A program made the position numbers and the translations under genes. Source: Oceanospirillum linum (GTDB lineage Bacteria > Pseudomonadota > Gammaproteobacteria > Pseudomonadales > Halomonadaceae). Taken from it: DNA of 64,000 bases. The DNA lies in the NCBI RefSeq assembly GCF_900182785.1, contig NZ_FXTS01000010.1:1-64000 (forward strand), read 5' to 3'. The notes beneath the pieces were generated by a model, which saw nothing but the letters and a program-made list of their open reading frames with translations, did no database searches and had not been told where the DNA came from. Positions 1-8,598 of the stretch are shown here, piece by piece (the stretch's first letter is position 1; each line of letters opens with the position of its first letter).

Positions 1-60
1 TCAACACTTTGTTTAAAACTTTTTGCTTTCATTCTAAACTCAACCAACCAGCTTAGCCAG

Positions 61-154
61 AAAAAGAGCAAATAAAACAAGGAGTTAACCGTTGCTGGGA
101 GACTTGCTCCGTGACAACGAGGGCGAATTATACGCACAAAACGGGACAGCACAA
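61..154 (-). promoter_or_regulatory. Stringent-type promoter with boxB/boxA-like leader, pointing left
   Basis: On the minus strand a -35-like TTGTGC (149-154) and a perfect -10 TATAAT (127-132) are 16 bp apart, followed by a GC-rich discriminator (TCGCCC). Very A/T-rich DNA lies upstream (about 155-230), like an UP element. Downstream come a hairpin at 91-118 (GTTG/CAAC closing, GGAG/CTCC inner) and then TGCTCTTTTT at 61-70, which resembles boxA (TGCTCTTTA). Promoter, boxB-like hairpin, boxA is the order seen in rRNA operon leaders. The window starts inside a second TTGA-containing stretch that may be another -35. The rRNA or tRNA genes themselves would lie left of the window, so the assignment is inferred. 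Confidence 0.5.
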
Positions 155-273
155 CCCCCTTAATGCAAAAAGATTGAAAAAAATGATCTTTATTAAAAAT
201 AAAGCTACAGATTAAAAAGCCTGCCATGTACACAGAATGACAGCGGCAAGGCTACAGGCCTTTAAAAGTGGGG

Positions 274-310
274 CTTCAGCAGGGTTTAAACCCTGATCCG
301 ATAGCTGAAG
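274..310. repeat. Nested palindrome downstream of ppk
   Basis: CTTCAGC (274-280) and GCTGAAG (304-310) form an outer stem enclosing a 14-bp perfect palindrome with centre GTTTAAAC (281-294). It lies between the ppk terminator and the leftward promoter. The function is unknown; it has no U-tract typical of an intrinsic terminator. Confidence 0.4.
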
Positions 311-330
311 AGGTACGATTAGCGGCAGCA

Positions 331-363
331 TTAAAAAAGCCAGCTTCAAAAGGAAGCTGGCTT
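331..363 (-). terminator. ppk intrinsic terminator
   Basis: A perfect 11-bp stem AAGCCAGCTTC (337-347) / GAAGCTGGCTT (353-363) with a 5-nt loop is followed, reading the minus strand, by a run of T. It lies about 30 bp after the ppk stop codon and closes the hemB-ppk transcript. Confidence 0.85.
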
Positions 364-393
364 ATATAGCGTGTGCTCTGTTACCCGCTGGCT

Positions 394-2604
394 TTAACTA
401 CGCTGAGCATAAGCATCAATCAGCGTTTCCTGCGCACTGATTTCTTCAGCATTTTCCTCTCGGTTAGCTGCCGCCGATAAATAGGACCCGTCTGTTTGCA
501 GCATCCAGCTCTGGCAATTATCCAGCAGGTACGTCTCAAGGTCATTGATAACCCTTTGGGCCAATTTCTTGGCTGTAACAGGGAAACAGGTTTCAACCCG
601 GTTGTAGAGGTTACGCTCCATTAAGTCAGCGCTCGCGCAGTAAACCTCTTCGTCACCACCATTCTCAAAATAGTACACGCGGGTATGCTCAAGAAAGCGC
701 CCAACAATAGAGCGAACCGTTATGTTCTCTGAAACGCCATTAATACCAGGCCGCAAACAGCACATACCACGAATAATCAGGTCACACTGCACCCCTGCCT
801 GAGAGGCTTTGTAGAGTGCCTTGATCATTTTTGGGTCGGTCAAAGAGTTACATTTAAAGACCAGCCGCCCCCCTTTGCCTTTCTGGGCCAGCTCAGCCTC
901 CCGTTCAATTTTCTCCACCAACGTCTTCTGCAATGTAAAGGGCGCATGCAGCAGTTTTTTCATATTCAGGGTTTTACCCATACCCGAAAGCTGGAGAAAA
1001 ACCTTGTGCACATCATCACAAAGCGCCGGATCACTGGTCAGCATACTGTAGTCAGTATAGAGCTTAGCCGTTTTTGCATGATAGTTACCGGTTCCAAGAT
1101 GCGCATAGTGGCGAATTTTATTCCCTTCACGGCGAACGATATGCATCATTTTGGCATGGGTCTTATAAGCTACGACACCATAGATCACAACGGCGCCAGC
1201 CTCCTGCAACCGACTTGCCAGTTGTAGGTTGTCAGCTTCATCAAAACGCGCCCTCAGCTCGATAACAACCGTCACCTCTTTGTTGTTGCGGGCTGCATCA
1301 ACCAGGGCGTCAACTATCTGCGAGTCGGCTCCGGTACGGTAGAGTGTCTGCTTGATCGCCAATACATCAGGGTCCCGGGCAGCCTCACGCAGCAGGTCAA
1401 TAATGGGTGCAAACGATTCAAAAGGGTGCTGCAGCAAAATATCGTTTTGCTGCATCGCTTCCAGAATACTGTTTCCTCTACGCAAAGGCTTGGCGGTTCC
1501 TGGGGTAAAAAGCGGATACATCAGGTTTGGCCGGTCCAGCTCACCCATAACGGCCATCAGGCGGGTCAGGTTTACCGGGCCGTTAACCTTGTACAATTCA
1601 TGCTCAGTCAGCCCAAACTGCAGTAACAGAACATCAATCAGTTCCTTGGGACAGTTATCCACCACTTCGAGTCGAACAGCATCACCATAGCGCCGGGAAA
1701 GTAACTCCCCTCTTAACGCGCTGGCCAGATCACTGACCTCTTCCGGGTCGACAATCAGGTCGGCGTTACGGGTCAGGCGGAACTGATAACAACCTTTCAC
1801 CTTCATACCCGGAAACAGCTCTTCTGCGTGGGCGTGAATCATAGAAGAGAGGAAGACGAAGTTATCGCCTTCTTTATCAATTTCATCAGGTACACGGATC
1901 AGGCGAGGAAGTGAACGTGGCGCAGGAATAATGGCCAGACCACCTTCACGACCAAAGGCATCTTTACCTTCCAGAGAGACAATAAAGTTAAGACTCTTAT
2001 TCACCAGGCGCGGGAACGGATGAGAGGGGTCGAGACCGATTGGGCTGATAACCGGCTGGATCTGGTCACGGAAAAAGTCTTTAACCCAGGCAGATTGCTT
2101 TTTGCTCCAGTCTGCCCGACGTAGAAAGCGAATACCCTCTTCTTCCATTGCAGGGATAAGCTTGTCATTCAGGATACTGTACTGACGCTCAATTTGCTCA
2201 TGGCAGATCTCATTGATCTGGCGAATAACATCCTGAGGCATCAAACCATCGGCATCACTTTTTTCGCGACTAAAGGCAATCTGCCGTTTAAGGCCGGCAA
2301 CACGGATTTCAAAGAACTCATCCAGGTTGCTGCTGAAGATCAGAAGAAACATCAGGCGGTTCAATAAAGGGTGTGAGGTGTCCAGAGCCTGCTCCAGCAC
2401 CCGAATATTGAACTGAAGATGACTAAGCTCCCGGTTAATATAAAGTTCGGGGCTATCAAGGCTGATAGTGTTATCGGTTTCTCCCGCAGTTTTACCGCGG
2501 GTACCACTATCGGAGCGATTAATTCTCAAAATAGGTCTTCCTGTGCCGTCCTGGGCAAAATAATCCTCGGTCGAGGGTGGTACAGTTTCATTCGTTTGGT
2601 CCAT
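394..2604 (-). CDS. ppk1: Polyphosphate kinase 1
   Basis: Reversibly transfers the terminal phosphate of ATP onto inorganic polyphosphate. The 736-residue product is about 45 residues longer than the E. coli enzyme because of a polar N-terminal extension. The conserved core begins near residue 53 (SPELYINRELS) and includes the phospholipase-D-like HxK segment KTHAK (about 481-485) and HLGTGNYHAKTAKLYTD after residue 501, which carry the catalytic histidine region. The ATG is supported by AAGGAGAG 6 nt upstream. It lies 42 bp behind hemB on the same strand, so the two are probably cotranscribed, as the hemB-ppk neighbourhood is in Pseudomonas. A strong terminator follows. Confidence 0.97.
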   Translation of the reverse strand: MDQTNETVPPSTEDYFAQDGTGRPILRINRSDSGTRGKTAGETDNTISLDSPELYINRELSHLQFNIRVLEQALDTSHPLLNRLMFLLIFSSNLDEFFEIRVAGLKRQIAFSREKSDADGLMPQDVIRQINEICHEQIERQYSILNDKLIPAMEEEGIRFLRRADWSKKQSAWVKDFFRDQIQPVISPIGLDPSHPFPRLVNKSLNFIVSLEGKDAFGREGGLAIIPAPRSLPRLIRVPDEIDKEGDNFVFLSSMIHAHAEELFPGMKVKGCYQFRLTRNADLIVDPEEVSDLASALRGELLSRRYGDAVRLEVVDNCPKELIDVLLLQFGLTEHELYKVNGPVNLTRLMAVMGELDRPNLMYPLFTPGTAKPLRRGNSILEAMQQNDILLQHPFESFAPIIDLLREAARDPDVLAIKQTLYRTGADSQIVDALVDAARNNKEVTVVIELRARFDEADNLQLASRLQEAGAVVIYGVVAYKTHAKMMHIVRREGNKIRHYAHLGTGNYHAKTAKLYTDYSMLTSDPALCDDVHKVFLQLSGMGKTLNMKKLLHAPFTLQKTLVEKIEREAELAQKGKGGRLVFKCNSLTDPKMIKALYKASQAGVQCDLIIRGMCCLRPGINGVSENITVRSIVGRFLEHTRVYYFENGGDEEVYCASADLMERNLYNRVETCFPVTAKKLAQRVINDLETYLLDNCQSWMLQTDGSYLSAAANREENAEEISAQETLIDAYAQRS

Positions 2605-2646
2605 GGGGTACTCTCCTTAGTTTTCACCGGCCCACCCTCGCTTCAC

Positions 2647-3654
2647 TTAGTTTTGCAGAAGAATTGCTGCACGCTTGGCGAAATAGGTCAAAATCCCATC
2701 CGCACCCGCACGCTTCATACACACAAGGGATTCCAGAGTCACGGCTTCTTCTGAAAGCCAGCCATTCTGGAATGCCGCCATGTGCATCGCATATTCACCA
2801 CTAACCTGATAAACAAAGGTCGGCACTTTTAATTCAGTTTTTACACGATGAACAATATCCAGGTACGGCATACCTGGTTTAATCATCACCATATCCGCAC
2901 CTTCAGCCAGATCCAGAGCCACTTCATGTAGGGCTTCATCAGAGTTAGCCGGGTCCATCTGATAGCTGAATTTATTACCGCCACCCAAATTGCCCGCCGA
3001 ACCAACCGCATCACGGAAAGGCCCATAATAGGCAGAAGCATATTTAGCGGCGTAAGCAAGAATGCGGGTATTCACCAGATTTTCCTGCTCCAGAACACTG
3101 CGGATGGAACCGATACGGCCATCCATCATATCCGAAGGTGCAACAATATCTGCCCCGGCTTCGGCGTGAGACAAAGCCTGTTTCACCAAGGTCTCAACGG
3201 TTCTGTCATTCAGCACATAGCCGCGCTCATCCAGAATACCGTCCTGACCGTGAGTTGTGTATGGATCCAGAGCAACATCGGTAATGATACCGAGTTCCGG
3301 GTACTTATCTTTCAGCGCTTTAACGGTGCGCTGAACAAGACCACCGGCATTAAAGGCCTCTTCAGCAAACTCACTTTTAGCATCCGGGGACAACACAGGA
3401 AAAAGTGCGATTGCAGGAATTCCTAAAGCAACCAGCTCTTTGGCTTCTTTCAACAACAGATCAAGACTCAGACGCTCGACCCCAGGCATAGAGGCGACAG
3501 CTTCCCGGCGATTTTCGCCATCTAAAACAAAAACAGGATAGATAAGATCATCAACACTCAGGCGACTTTCCCGCATGAGTCGACGGGAAAAGTCATCGGC
3601 CCGCATACGACGCATTCGGGTTGCCGGAAATAAACGTTGGCTGGGATTAAACAC
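2647..3654 (-). CDS. hemB: Delta-aminolevulinic acid dehydratase (porphobilinogen synthase)
   Basis: Condenses two 5-aminolevulinate molecules into porphobilinogen in tetrapyrrole (heme) synthesis. 335 residues, normal family length. The Schiff-base lysines are K204 (YAAKYAS) and K259 (MIKPG). The metal-site segment DVALDPYTTHGQDG (about 127-139) has aspartate in place of the cysteines of zinc enzymes, so this is the Mg-dependent Pseudomonas type. The chosen start is GTG at 3654; the N-terminus then matches the usual N(P/x)SxR...TRxRRxRxxDFSRRL pattern, with a GGAG about 13 nt upstream. First gene of a probable hemB-ppk operon. Confidence 0.97.
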   Translation of the reverse strand: MFNPSQRLFPATRMRRMRADDFSRRLMRESRLSVDDLIYPVFVLDGENRREAVASMPGVERLSLDLLLKEAKELVALGIPAIALFPVLSPDAKSEFAEEAFNAGGLVQRTVKALKDKYPELGIITDVALDPYTTHGQDGILDERGYVLNDRTVETLVKQALSHAEAGADIVAPSDMMDGRIGSIRSVLEQENLVNTRILAYAAKYASAYYGPFRDAVGSAGNLGGGNKFSYQMDPANSDEALHEVALDLAEGADMVMIKPGMPYLDIVHRVKTELKVPTFVYQVSGEYAMHMAAFQNGWLSEEAVTLESLVCMKRAGADGILTYFAKRAAILLQN

Positions 3655-3922
3655 TGTGCTTTACACTCCACCAAAAAGGAGAATCACCTGCCTCTTTAAA
3701 GTATCCATTATCAATATGACAAAAATATTTCAAAAAAGCAGAGTCCGTCATTAACTTATCAGGTCAATGGTCACGCTCTGCCGCTATAAAATCAAGTGGA
3801 CAAACTTAAAGCCTGACCATGGAACCCTTTTTTAAGATTCAGATCATACATCAGAGTTCCCTGAATCAGATAAACCACACTAATATTACCGGCATCTATT
3901 ATTTTGCCCCAAGGTTCCCCCG

Positions 3923-4720
3923 ATGGAAGAGTCCACCATTCGTCTTACTGTGTTTTTAAGCCTGATATTTATCCTCGGGATTGCCCAGAAGTTATTTCCC
4001 CGACGCAAACCGACCCAGTCTCAACCCAAGCGCTGGCTGACAAATTTTAGCCTTGTTATTCTGGACAGCCTGATTGTCAGACTGACACTCGGATTGTTAC
4101 TACCGGTAATCGTCGCAAACTGGGCCCAGGAACAAAGCATAGGTCTATTCAATATGGTGAGTGCACCCTACGCACTGGCAGCCGTGATATCTGTCTTTTG
4201 TCTGGATGCTCTGATTTACTGGCAGCACCGCATTTTTCATCGGATACCTGTACTGTGGCGGTTACACCGGGTTCATCATTACGATGCCGATTACGACTTA
4301 TCCACAGCATTGAGATTTCACCCCATTGAAATTCTTCTCTCTGTTATGGTCAAAAATACCGCCATTATTCTATTGGGTGCTCCGGCAGCCGCCGTTATTT
4401 TGTTTGAGGTTATTCTCAACGGAATGGCGCTATTTAATCACGCCAACCTTGCTCTGCCGGAAAAAGCCGACCGCATCCTGCGCCGCTTTATTGTCACTCC
4501 TGACATGCACCGAGTGCATCATTCGATCTACAGTAATGAGATGCACAGCAACTTTGGCTTTAACCTAAGCATCTGGGACAGATTGTTCTCAAGTTATGTC
4601 CCTCAGCCCAAAGATGGCCACAAAAAGATGAGAATAGGTCAACCGGATGCTGGGAAATTACCAACGAACAGCCTAGTCTGGTTGTTAGGCTCGGCACTGA
4701 AACAACCGCTAAAAAAGTAA
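3923..4720 (+). CDS. Sterol desaturase / fatty acid hydroxylase family protein
   Basis: A 265-residue integral membrane protein of the fatty acid hydroxylase superfamily (PF04116 type), which uses a histidine-ligated diiron centre to hydroxylate or desaturate lipids. The histidine boxes are complete: HRIFH (102-106), HRVHH (115-119), NH (172-173) and HRVHH (196-200). Hydrophobic segments lie at about 8-24, 42-66, 80-100 and 135-170. The substrate cannot be told from sequence; bacterial members act on varied lipids and only some on sterols. It is divergent from hemB (268 bp gap) and stands alone, 106 bp before elbB. Confidence 0.85.
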   Translation: MEESTIRLTVFLSLIFILGIAQKLFPRRKPTQSQPKRWLTNFSLVILDSLIVRLTLGLLLPVIVANWAQEQSIGLFNMVSAPYALAAVISVFCLDALIYWQHRIFHRIPVLWRLHRVHHYDADYDLSTALRFHPIEILLSVMVKNTAIILLGAPAAAVILFEVILNGMALFNHANLALPEKADRILRRFIVTPDMHRVHHSIYSNEMHSNFGFNLSIWDRLFSSYVPQPKDGHKKMRIGQPDAGKLPTNSLVWLLGSALKQPLKK

Positions 4721-4826
4721 AGGGTCCGGTTGCTCACCAGTCTTCATTCACAGTGCACCCGCTCTTGGAGCCCTGTTTTATAAAACCAATAACATTGATC
4801 AGAAAACTGATCTGAAGGAGTCCGCG

Positions 4827-5483
4827 ATGAACAAAAAGAAAATTGCCGTTATTCTATCCGGTTGCGGCGTATTTGATGGCGCCGAGATTTTCGAGGCAAC
4901 TCTGACATTACTGCATCTTGATCGTCATAATATCAATGTAACCTGCTTTGCTCCTGATATAGCGCAACATCATGTGGTCAACCATCGAACCGGAGAAGAG
5001 ATGATTGAGACGCGCAATGTGCTGACCGAGGCCAGCCGTATCAATCGTGGTGAGGTATCGCCTTTACAGGAAGCGGATCCCGATGAATTCGATGCCATTG
5101 TTGTTCCGGGTGGGTTTGGCGTGGCTAAAAATTTATCTGACTTTGCCTTTAAAGGCGGAGAGTGTGATGTCTATGAGCCTTTTGCAGAACTGCTCCGGGC
5201 GTTCCATGCACAGAAAAAACCTATTGGAATGATCTGCATTGCACCCGTTTTAATTCCAAAAATTCTGGGTAAGGGCGTCAGCTGCACCATAGGTCGTGAT
5301 GCTGCCGCTTCAGGTGAGATCGACAGCATGGGTGGAATTCACATCGGCTGCAATGTAGACGGAATCGTAGTGGACCATGAGCACAAAGTCATCACGACAC
5401 CTGCCTATATGGAAGCACAACGCATCTCTGAAGCAGAAAAAGGGATTTCAGCTCTGGTTGAGAAAGTGATCAGCCTGTGCTGA
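4827..5483 (+). CDS. elbB: Isoprenoid biosynthesis glyoxalase ElbB (DJ-1/PfpI fold)
   Basis: A 218-residue member of the DJ-1/PfpI superfamily, ElbB subgroup; the E. coli protein has glyoxalase activity and was linked to isoprenoid levels. Visible are the N-terminal LSGCGVFDGAEI motif, VVPGGFGVAKNL (about 92-103) and the nucleophile-elbow cysteine C137 in MICIAP. The ATG follows GAAGGAGT with good spacing. Its stop codon at 5481-5483 abuts the stop of the convergent HD-GYP gene at 5484 with no base between and no visible terminator hairpin. Confidence 0.93.
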   Translation: MNKKKIAVILSGCGVFDGAEIFEATLTLLHLDRHNINVTCFAPDIAQHHVVNHRTGEEMIETRNVLTEASRINRGEVSPLQEADPDEFDAIVVPGGFGVAKNLSDFAFKGGECDVYEPFAELLRAFHAQKKPIGMICIAPVLIPKILGKGVSCTIGRDAAASGEIDSMGGIHIGCNVDGIVVDHEHKVITTPAYMEAQRISEAEKGISALVEKVISLC

Positions 5484-6671
5484 TCACACCATACGAGGCT
5501 TTTTCACCTGAAGCGCCTGAATCCCCCACAGGGTTGCCGGGTTAACGGCAACCTGATCCTTCTGGGTGCAGGTTGCCCGGATCATAAACTCCCGAATCCC
5601 TGTATTACGCCGACGGGGGTTCAGAAACACACTACCGTCGGCCTTACGTACACTCGCTACTAAAGGCTCTTTTGGGCTTTTTGTACGACCAACGACCACG
5701 GCCAGCTCACCATTCTGCAACTTCACATAAACACCAGGGGGATAGAGACCCAGTTCATGTACAAAAATCGTTGTCAGTCGCTCATCAACACTCTGACCCC
5801 GTTGAACAAAAAGCTCCCTGAGTGTTGCTTTATAGGAGACCGGCTCACGATATGGCCTTGGCGTCACCATGGCGCAATAAACATCCGATAACGCAATAAT
5901 CTTAGCCTCAATCGGCAACACATCGGCTTTCAAACCACGGGGATAACCACTCCCGTCCGGGCGCTCGTGATGAGACTTCACCAGCTTTAACCAGCAGTCA
6001 TCCTGCACACCAGCAGAGCTAAGCATGGCAGCACTAACCTCAGGGTGCTTCTCAATCACCTCCCGCTGCTGCTCCGTCAGTGGTTTACGCTGCTGATGCA
6101 GTCTCACCTGATAAGCATTCATGGCGATATTACCGGTAAGCGCAGCTGCCAGCATAGAAAGCTTCTTCTCCTGCTCAATCCCCAGTCGGAGTGCGATAAC
6201 TTCACACAGAATAGCACTCTGGACAGGGTGCAGAATATGGTAGGGAAAGCTATCCATCAGGTGTACAGCCCCAATCATTGCATCTGCATCATGAGCCACC
6301 AAGCCCTGGAGGTAGGTCACAATACCCATCGTACGCTTATAAACAGCATCCTCAGGCGGGTTCTCTTTTTTCTCGATATACTGAAATAATTCTGACAGGC
6401 GTAAACAAAGATCATCAAACTCTGCAAAAGGGTTAACCTGGCGATTAAAAGTCACCGGTTTAAGAGTTTCGTTCTTCTCGTCATCATCATCGATTTCACG
6501 GGCATATAATCCTACCCGCATCAGGATATCGCGCTGCCGCTCAGTTCGAATCACAGAACCTTTGGCCATCAGCAGCTTGCCAAACTCATCGTAAACCGGC
6601 CAGGGGACAGGCTGATTGACTACAAGCTCGTCTGCTGAGATTGAGCTAAGCTCAAAATCCTTCATGATCAT
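5484..6671 (-). CDS. HD-GYP domain protein with degenerate HD dyad
   Basis: A 395-residue cytoplasmic protein of the cyclic-di-GMP phosphodiesterase HD-GYP family. An N-terminal domain (about 10-62, YDEFGKLLMAKGS motif) precedes an HD-GYP domain (about 140-330). The signature HHERPDGSGYP is intact (234-244) and H148 and H209 are kept. At the metal-binding dyad, normally AxLLHDIGK, the sequence reads ALTGNIAMN, so His-Asp is replaced by Thr-Gly (179-180). This should weaken or abolish the diiron site and hydrolysis, so a cyclic-di-GMP-binding effector role is possible. ATG with AGGAAG 7 nt upstream. It starts 30 bp after the ODP-like gene 6702-7496 and is third in that operon. Confidence 0.88.
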   Translation of the reverse strand: MIMKDFELSSISADELVVNQPVPWPVYDEFGKLLMAKGSVIRTERQRDILMRVGLYAREIDDDDEKNETLKPVTFNRQVNPFAEFDDLCLRLSELFQYIEKKENPPEDAVYKRTMGIVTYLQGLVAHDADAMIGAVHLMDSFPYHILHPVQSAILCEVIALRLGIEQEKKLSMLAAALTGNIAMNAYQVRLHQQRKPLTEQQREVIEKHPEVSAAMLSSAGVQDDCWLKLVKSHHERPDGSGYPRGLKADVLPIEAKIIALSDVYCAMVTPRPYREPVSYKATLRELFVQRGQSVDERLTTIFVHELGLYPPGVYVKLQNGELAVVVGRTKSPKEPLVASVRKADGSVFLNPRRRNTGIREFMIRATCTQKDQVAVNPATLWGIQALQVKKPRMV

Positions 6672-6701
6672 AGACTTACTTCCTAACGGGCCTGCAGGCC
6701 A

Positions 6702-7496
6702 CTAAAAGCGTTCATCCTTGTAGATCTGTTCAATGTAATCACCGCCACAACGCAGCTCACCGAACCAGTCAAGAAATCGTTCAATCTGTTCTTCCGGGAA
6801 AATAGAGCCATGCTGAGGAACAATCATTTTTATATCCATCTGCCTCACCTGCTCAACCCAGCGGGCGCATACTTTATTACTGTGCATATAACGCTTATGA
6901 AAGCCTTCCATATAAGGCAGATGAGCATCGAAATCTTCAACAAACATCGTACGCTTACCGGGAGGAAAGATAGCCGCCCCAATATCGCCGGAGAAGAGAA
7001 TTTTGGACCGGCTGTCGTAAATACTGAAGTTACCTTCACTGTGTAAAAAATGAGCAGGGATCATGGCAATGTAGTCCCCTGTGTCCAGGCTGATGCGGCC
7101 ACCACCATCCGGCACAGCAACAACACGCTCAACATCTTCCATCCCAAAGTGAGACACAAAGTGCAGCCACAATCGGGAGATCAGCAGATCCGCATCGGTT
7201 GTTTTCATCCAATATGGAATTGAAGAGCACACATCCGGGTCCTGATGCGTCGCAAAAAGGTAGCGAATCTGACGCGGGTTAATAACCCGCATAATGTTCT
7301 CCAGCACATGATGAAAAACATAAGTACCACCCGGGTCAAAGAAATACCCCTTGTCGTTGTTTACCACCAGGCATTGATTGGTTTGCACAAAAGAATCAGC
7401 ACCCTCCTGCTCCTCCCAACCAAACCAAACCACCTGATGCTCATCATCCTCAAACAGGATTTTGCTCTCGTCTAACCGGGTAATCTGTTCAGACAT
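6702..7496 (-). CDS. ODP-like diiron metallo-beta-lactamase-fold protein (copy 1)
   Basis: A 264-residue protein resembling the metallo-beta-lactamase domain of flavodiiron proteins but without the flavodoxin part, as in the oxygen-binding diiron proteins (ODP). The expected ligands are present: H84, D86 and D88 (THQDPDV), H152 (FLHSEGNF), D171 (FSGDIGA) and H229 (VPQHG). Known relatives bind or reduce O2 or NO; the ligand here is inferred. It is paralogous to the gene just upstream and is followed 30 bp later by the HD-GYP gene, which suggests gas sensing coupled to cyclic-di-GMP signalling. Confidence 0.82.
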   Translation of the reverse strand: MSEQITRLDESKILFEDDEHQVVWFGWEEQEGADSFVQTNQCLVVNNDKGYFFDPGGTYVFHHVLENIMRVINPRQIRYLFATHQDPDVCSSIPYWMKTTDADLLISRLWLHFVSHFGMEDVERVVAVPDGGGRISLDTGDYIAMIPAHFLHSEGNFSIYDSRSKILFSGDIGAAIFPPGKRTMFVEDFDAHLPYMEGFHKRYMHSNKVCARWVEQVRQMDIKMIVPQHGSIFPEEQIERFLDWFGELRCGGDYIEQIYKDERF

Positions 7497-7535
7497 CGCA
7501 CACCTCTTTCTTATTGTTTTACACAGGAATGTCTA

Positions 7536-8309
7536 TCACGACAGTGCATTATCATAGATCTGATCGATCAGGTCGGTGCCGCACTCAAGCTGCTCCAACC
7601 AGTCAAAAAACTGCGTAATATGCTCTTTAGGAATAATCGCGCCATGCTGGGGAACAATCCGGTCAATATCCAGGTCACGGACGCTGGCCACCCAACGGCG
7701 AGTCGCAGCATTGTTTCCCATATAGCGCTTATGAAAACCTTCCATATATTTCAGATGAGTATCCCAATCCTCTACTTCCAGGTAGCGCTCACCCGTAGGG
7801 AAAACGGCAGCGCCAATATCACCAGAGAAAAGAGTCTTTGAGCGTGTATCGTAGAAACAGAAATTCCCCTCACTATGCAAAAAATGAGCAGGCAGAAGCT
7901 TAATATATTCATCATCCATCAGGCGGATCTGCTTACCGCTATCTTCAATAGCAACAAGACGCGAGTTATCGCTAAAGCCAAAATGAGATACAAAGCGAAT
8001 CCAGAGACGGGAAACCAGAAGTCTGGCATTGGTGGCTTTCAGCCAGAGGGTAATTGATGACAAGACATCCGGGTCCTGGTGAGTTGCCAGAATATAGCGG
8101 ATCTGACTCAGAGGGACGTATTTATTCACCTCCGCAGCGACATCAGAAAAAATAAAAGCCCCGCCCGGATCGAACAGATAGGCATTGTCGGCATTTATGA
8201 CCAGTAACTGATTAGATTGTACGAGAGATTCATGTTCATGATCTTCCCAGCCAAACCAGATCACCTGATGATCATCATCTTCGTAGAGGATTTTACTCTG
8301 ATCAACCAT
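7536..8309 (-). CDS. ODP-like diiron metallo-beta-lactamase-fold protein (copy 2)
   Basis: A 257-residue tandem paralogue of the downstream gene, sharing the opening SKILxEDDxHQV and all ligand motifs (THQDPDV, HFLHSEGNF, FSGDIGAA, VPQHG). I chose the ATG at 8309 because AAGGAT sits upstream at proper spacing and the N-terminus then aligns with copy 1; an upstream in-frame extension of 40 residues looks non-coding. First gene of a three-gene operon (39 and 30 bp gaps) ending in the HD-GYP protein. The duplication may allow a heterodimer or two ligand ranges. Confidence 0.82.
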   Translation of the reverse strand: MVDQSKILYEDDDHQVIWFGWEDHEHESLVQSNQLLVINADNAYLFDPGGAFIFSDVAAEVNKYVPLSQIRYILATHQDPDVLSSITLWLKATNARLLVSRLWIRFVSHFGFSDNSRLVAIEDSGKQIRLMDDEYIKLLPAHFLHSEGNFCFYDTRSKTLFSGDIGAAVFPTGERYLEVEDWDTHLKYMEGFHKRYMGNNAATRRWVASVRDLDIDRIVPQHGAIIPKEHITQFFDWLEQLECGTDLIDQIYDNALS

Positions 8310-8569
8310 GATCAAAATATCCTTATTATCAAATGGAGAGGACCGGCACGTTACTAAACGGTTTACCGGTTTAAAGCTGTGATGCTGCCAATAGTTAAAA
8401 ACGCAGCCATGCAAAAGAGAGTCACTCAAAAACAGGTAACTGCCGCAGGGGTCTATTTAAGACCAGATAGGGAGAAATTTACTTGATCTGAAACAAGAGA
8501 GGAAAGCTATAAGAAATATCTTACAGCTACAGGTCTTTAATCTTACATTTTGAAGGGTTATTACCCTGA

Positions 8570-8598
8570 ACAAAAAACCGCTTACTCCGGTTTTTTGT
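8570..8598 (-). terminator. Terminator overlapping the end of tatC
   Basis: ACAAAAAACCG (8570-8580) and CGGTTTTTTGT (8588-8598) form a perfect 11-bp stem. The tatC stop codon (8582-8584) lies in the loop and the last codons of tatC form one arm, so coding and terminator sequence overlap. On the minus strand the U-rich part is the descending arm. It probably ends the hisE-tatABC transcript. Confidence 0.7.

Noticed and set aside
6541..6570. tRNA T-loop-like GTTCGAATC
   Set aside because: It lies inside the HD-GYP coding sequence and no acceptor, D or anticodon stems surround it.
8310..8429. 40-residue extension of the second ODP-like protein
   Set aside because: Non-conserved against its paralogue, and the ATG at 8309 has its own Shine-Dalgarno sequence.
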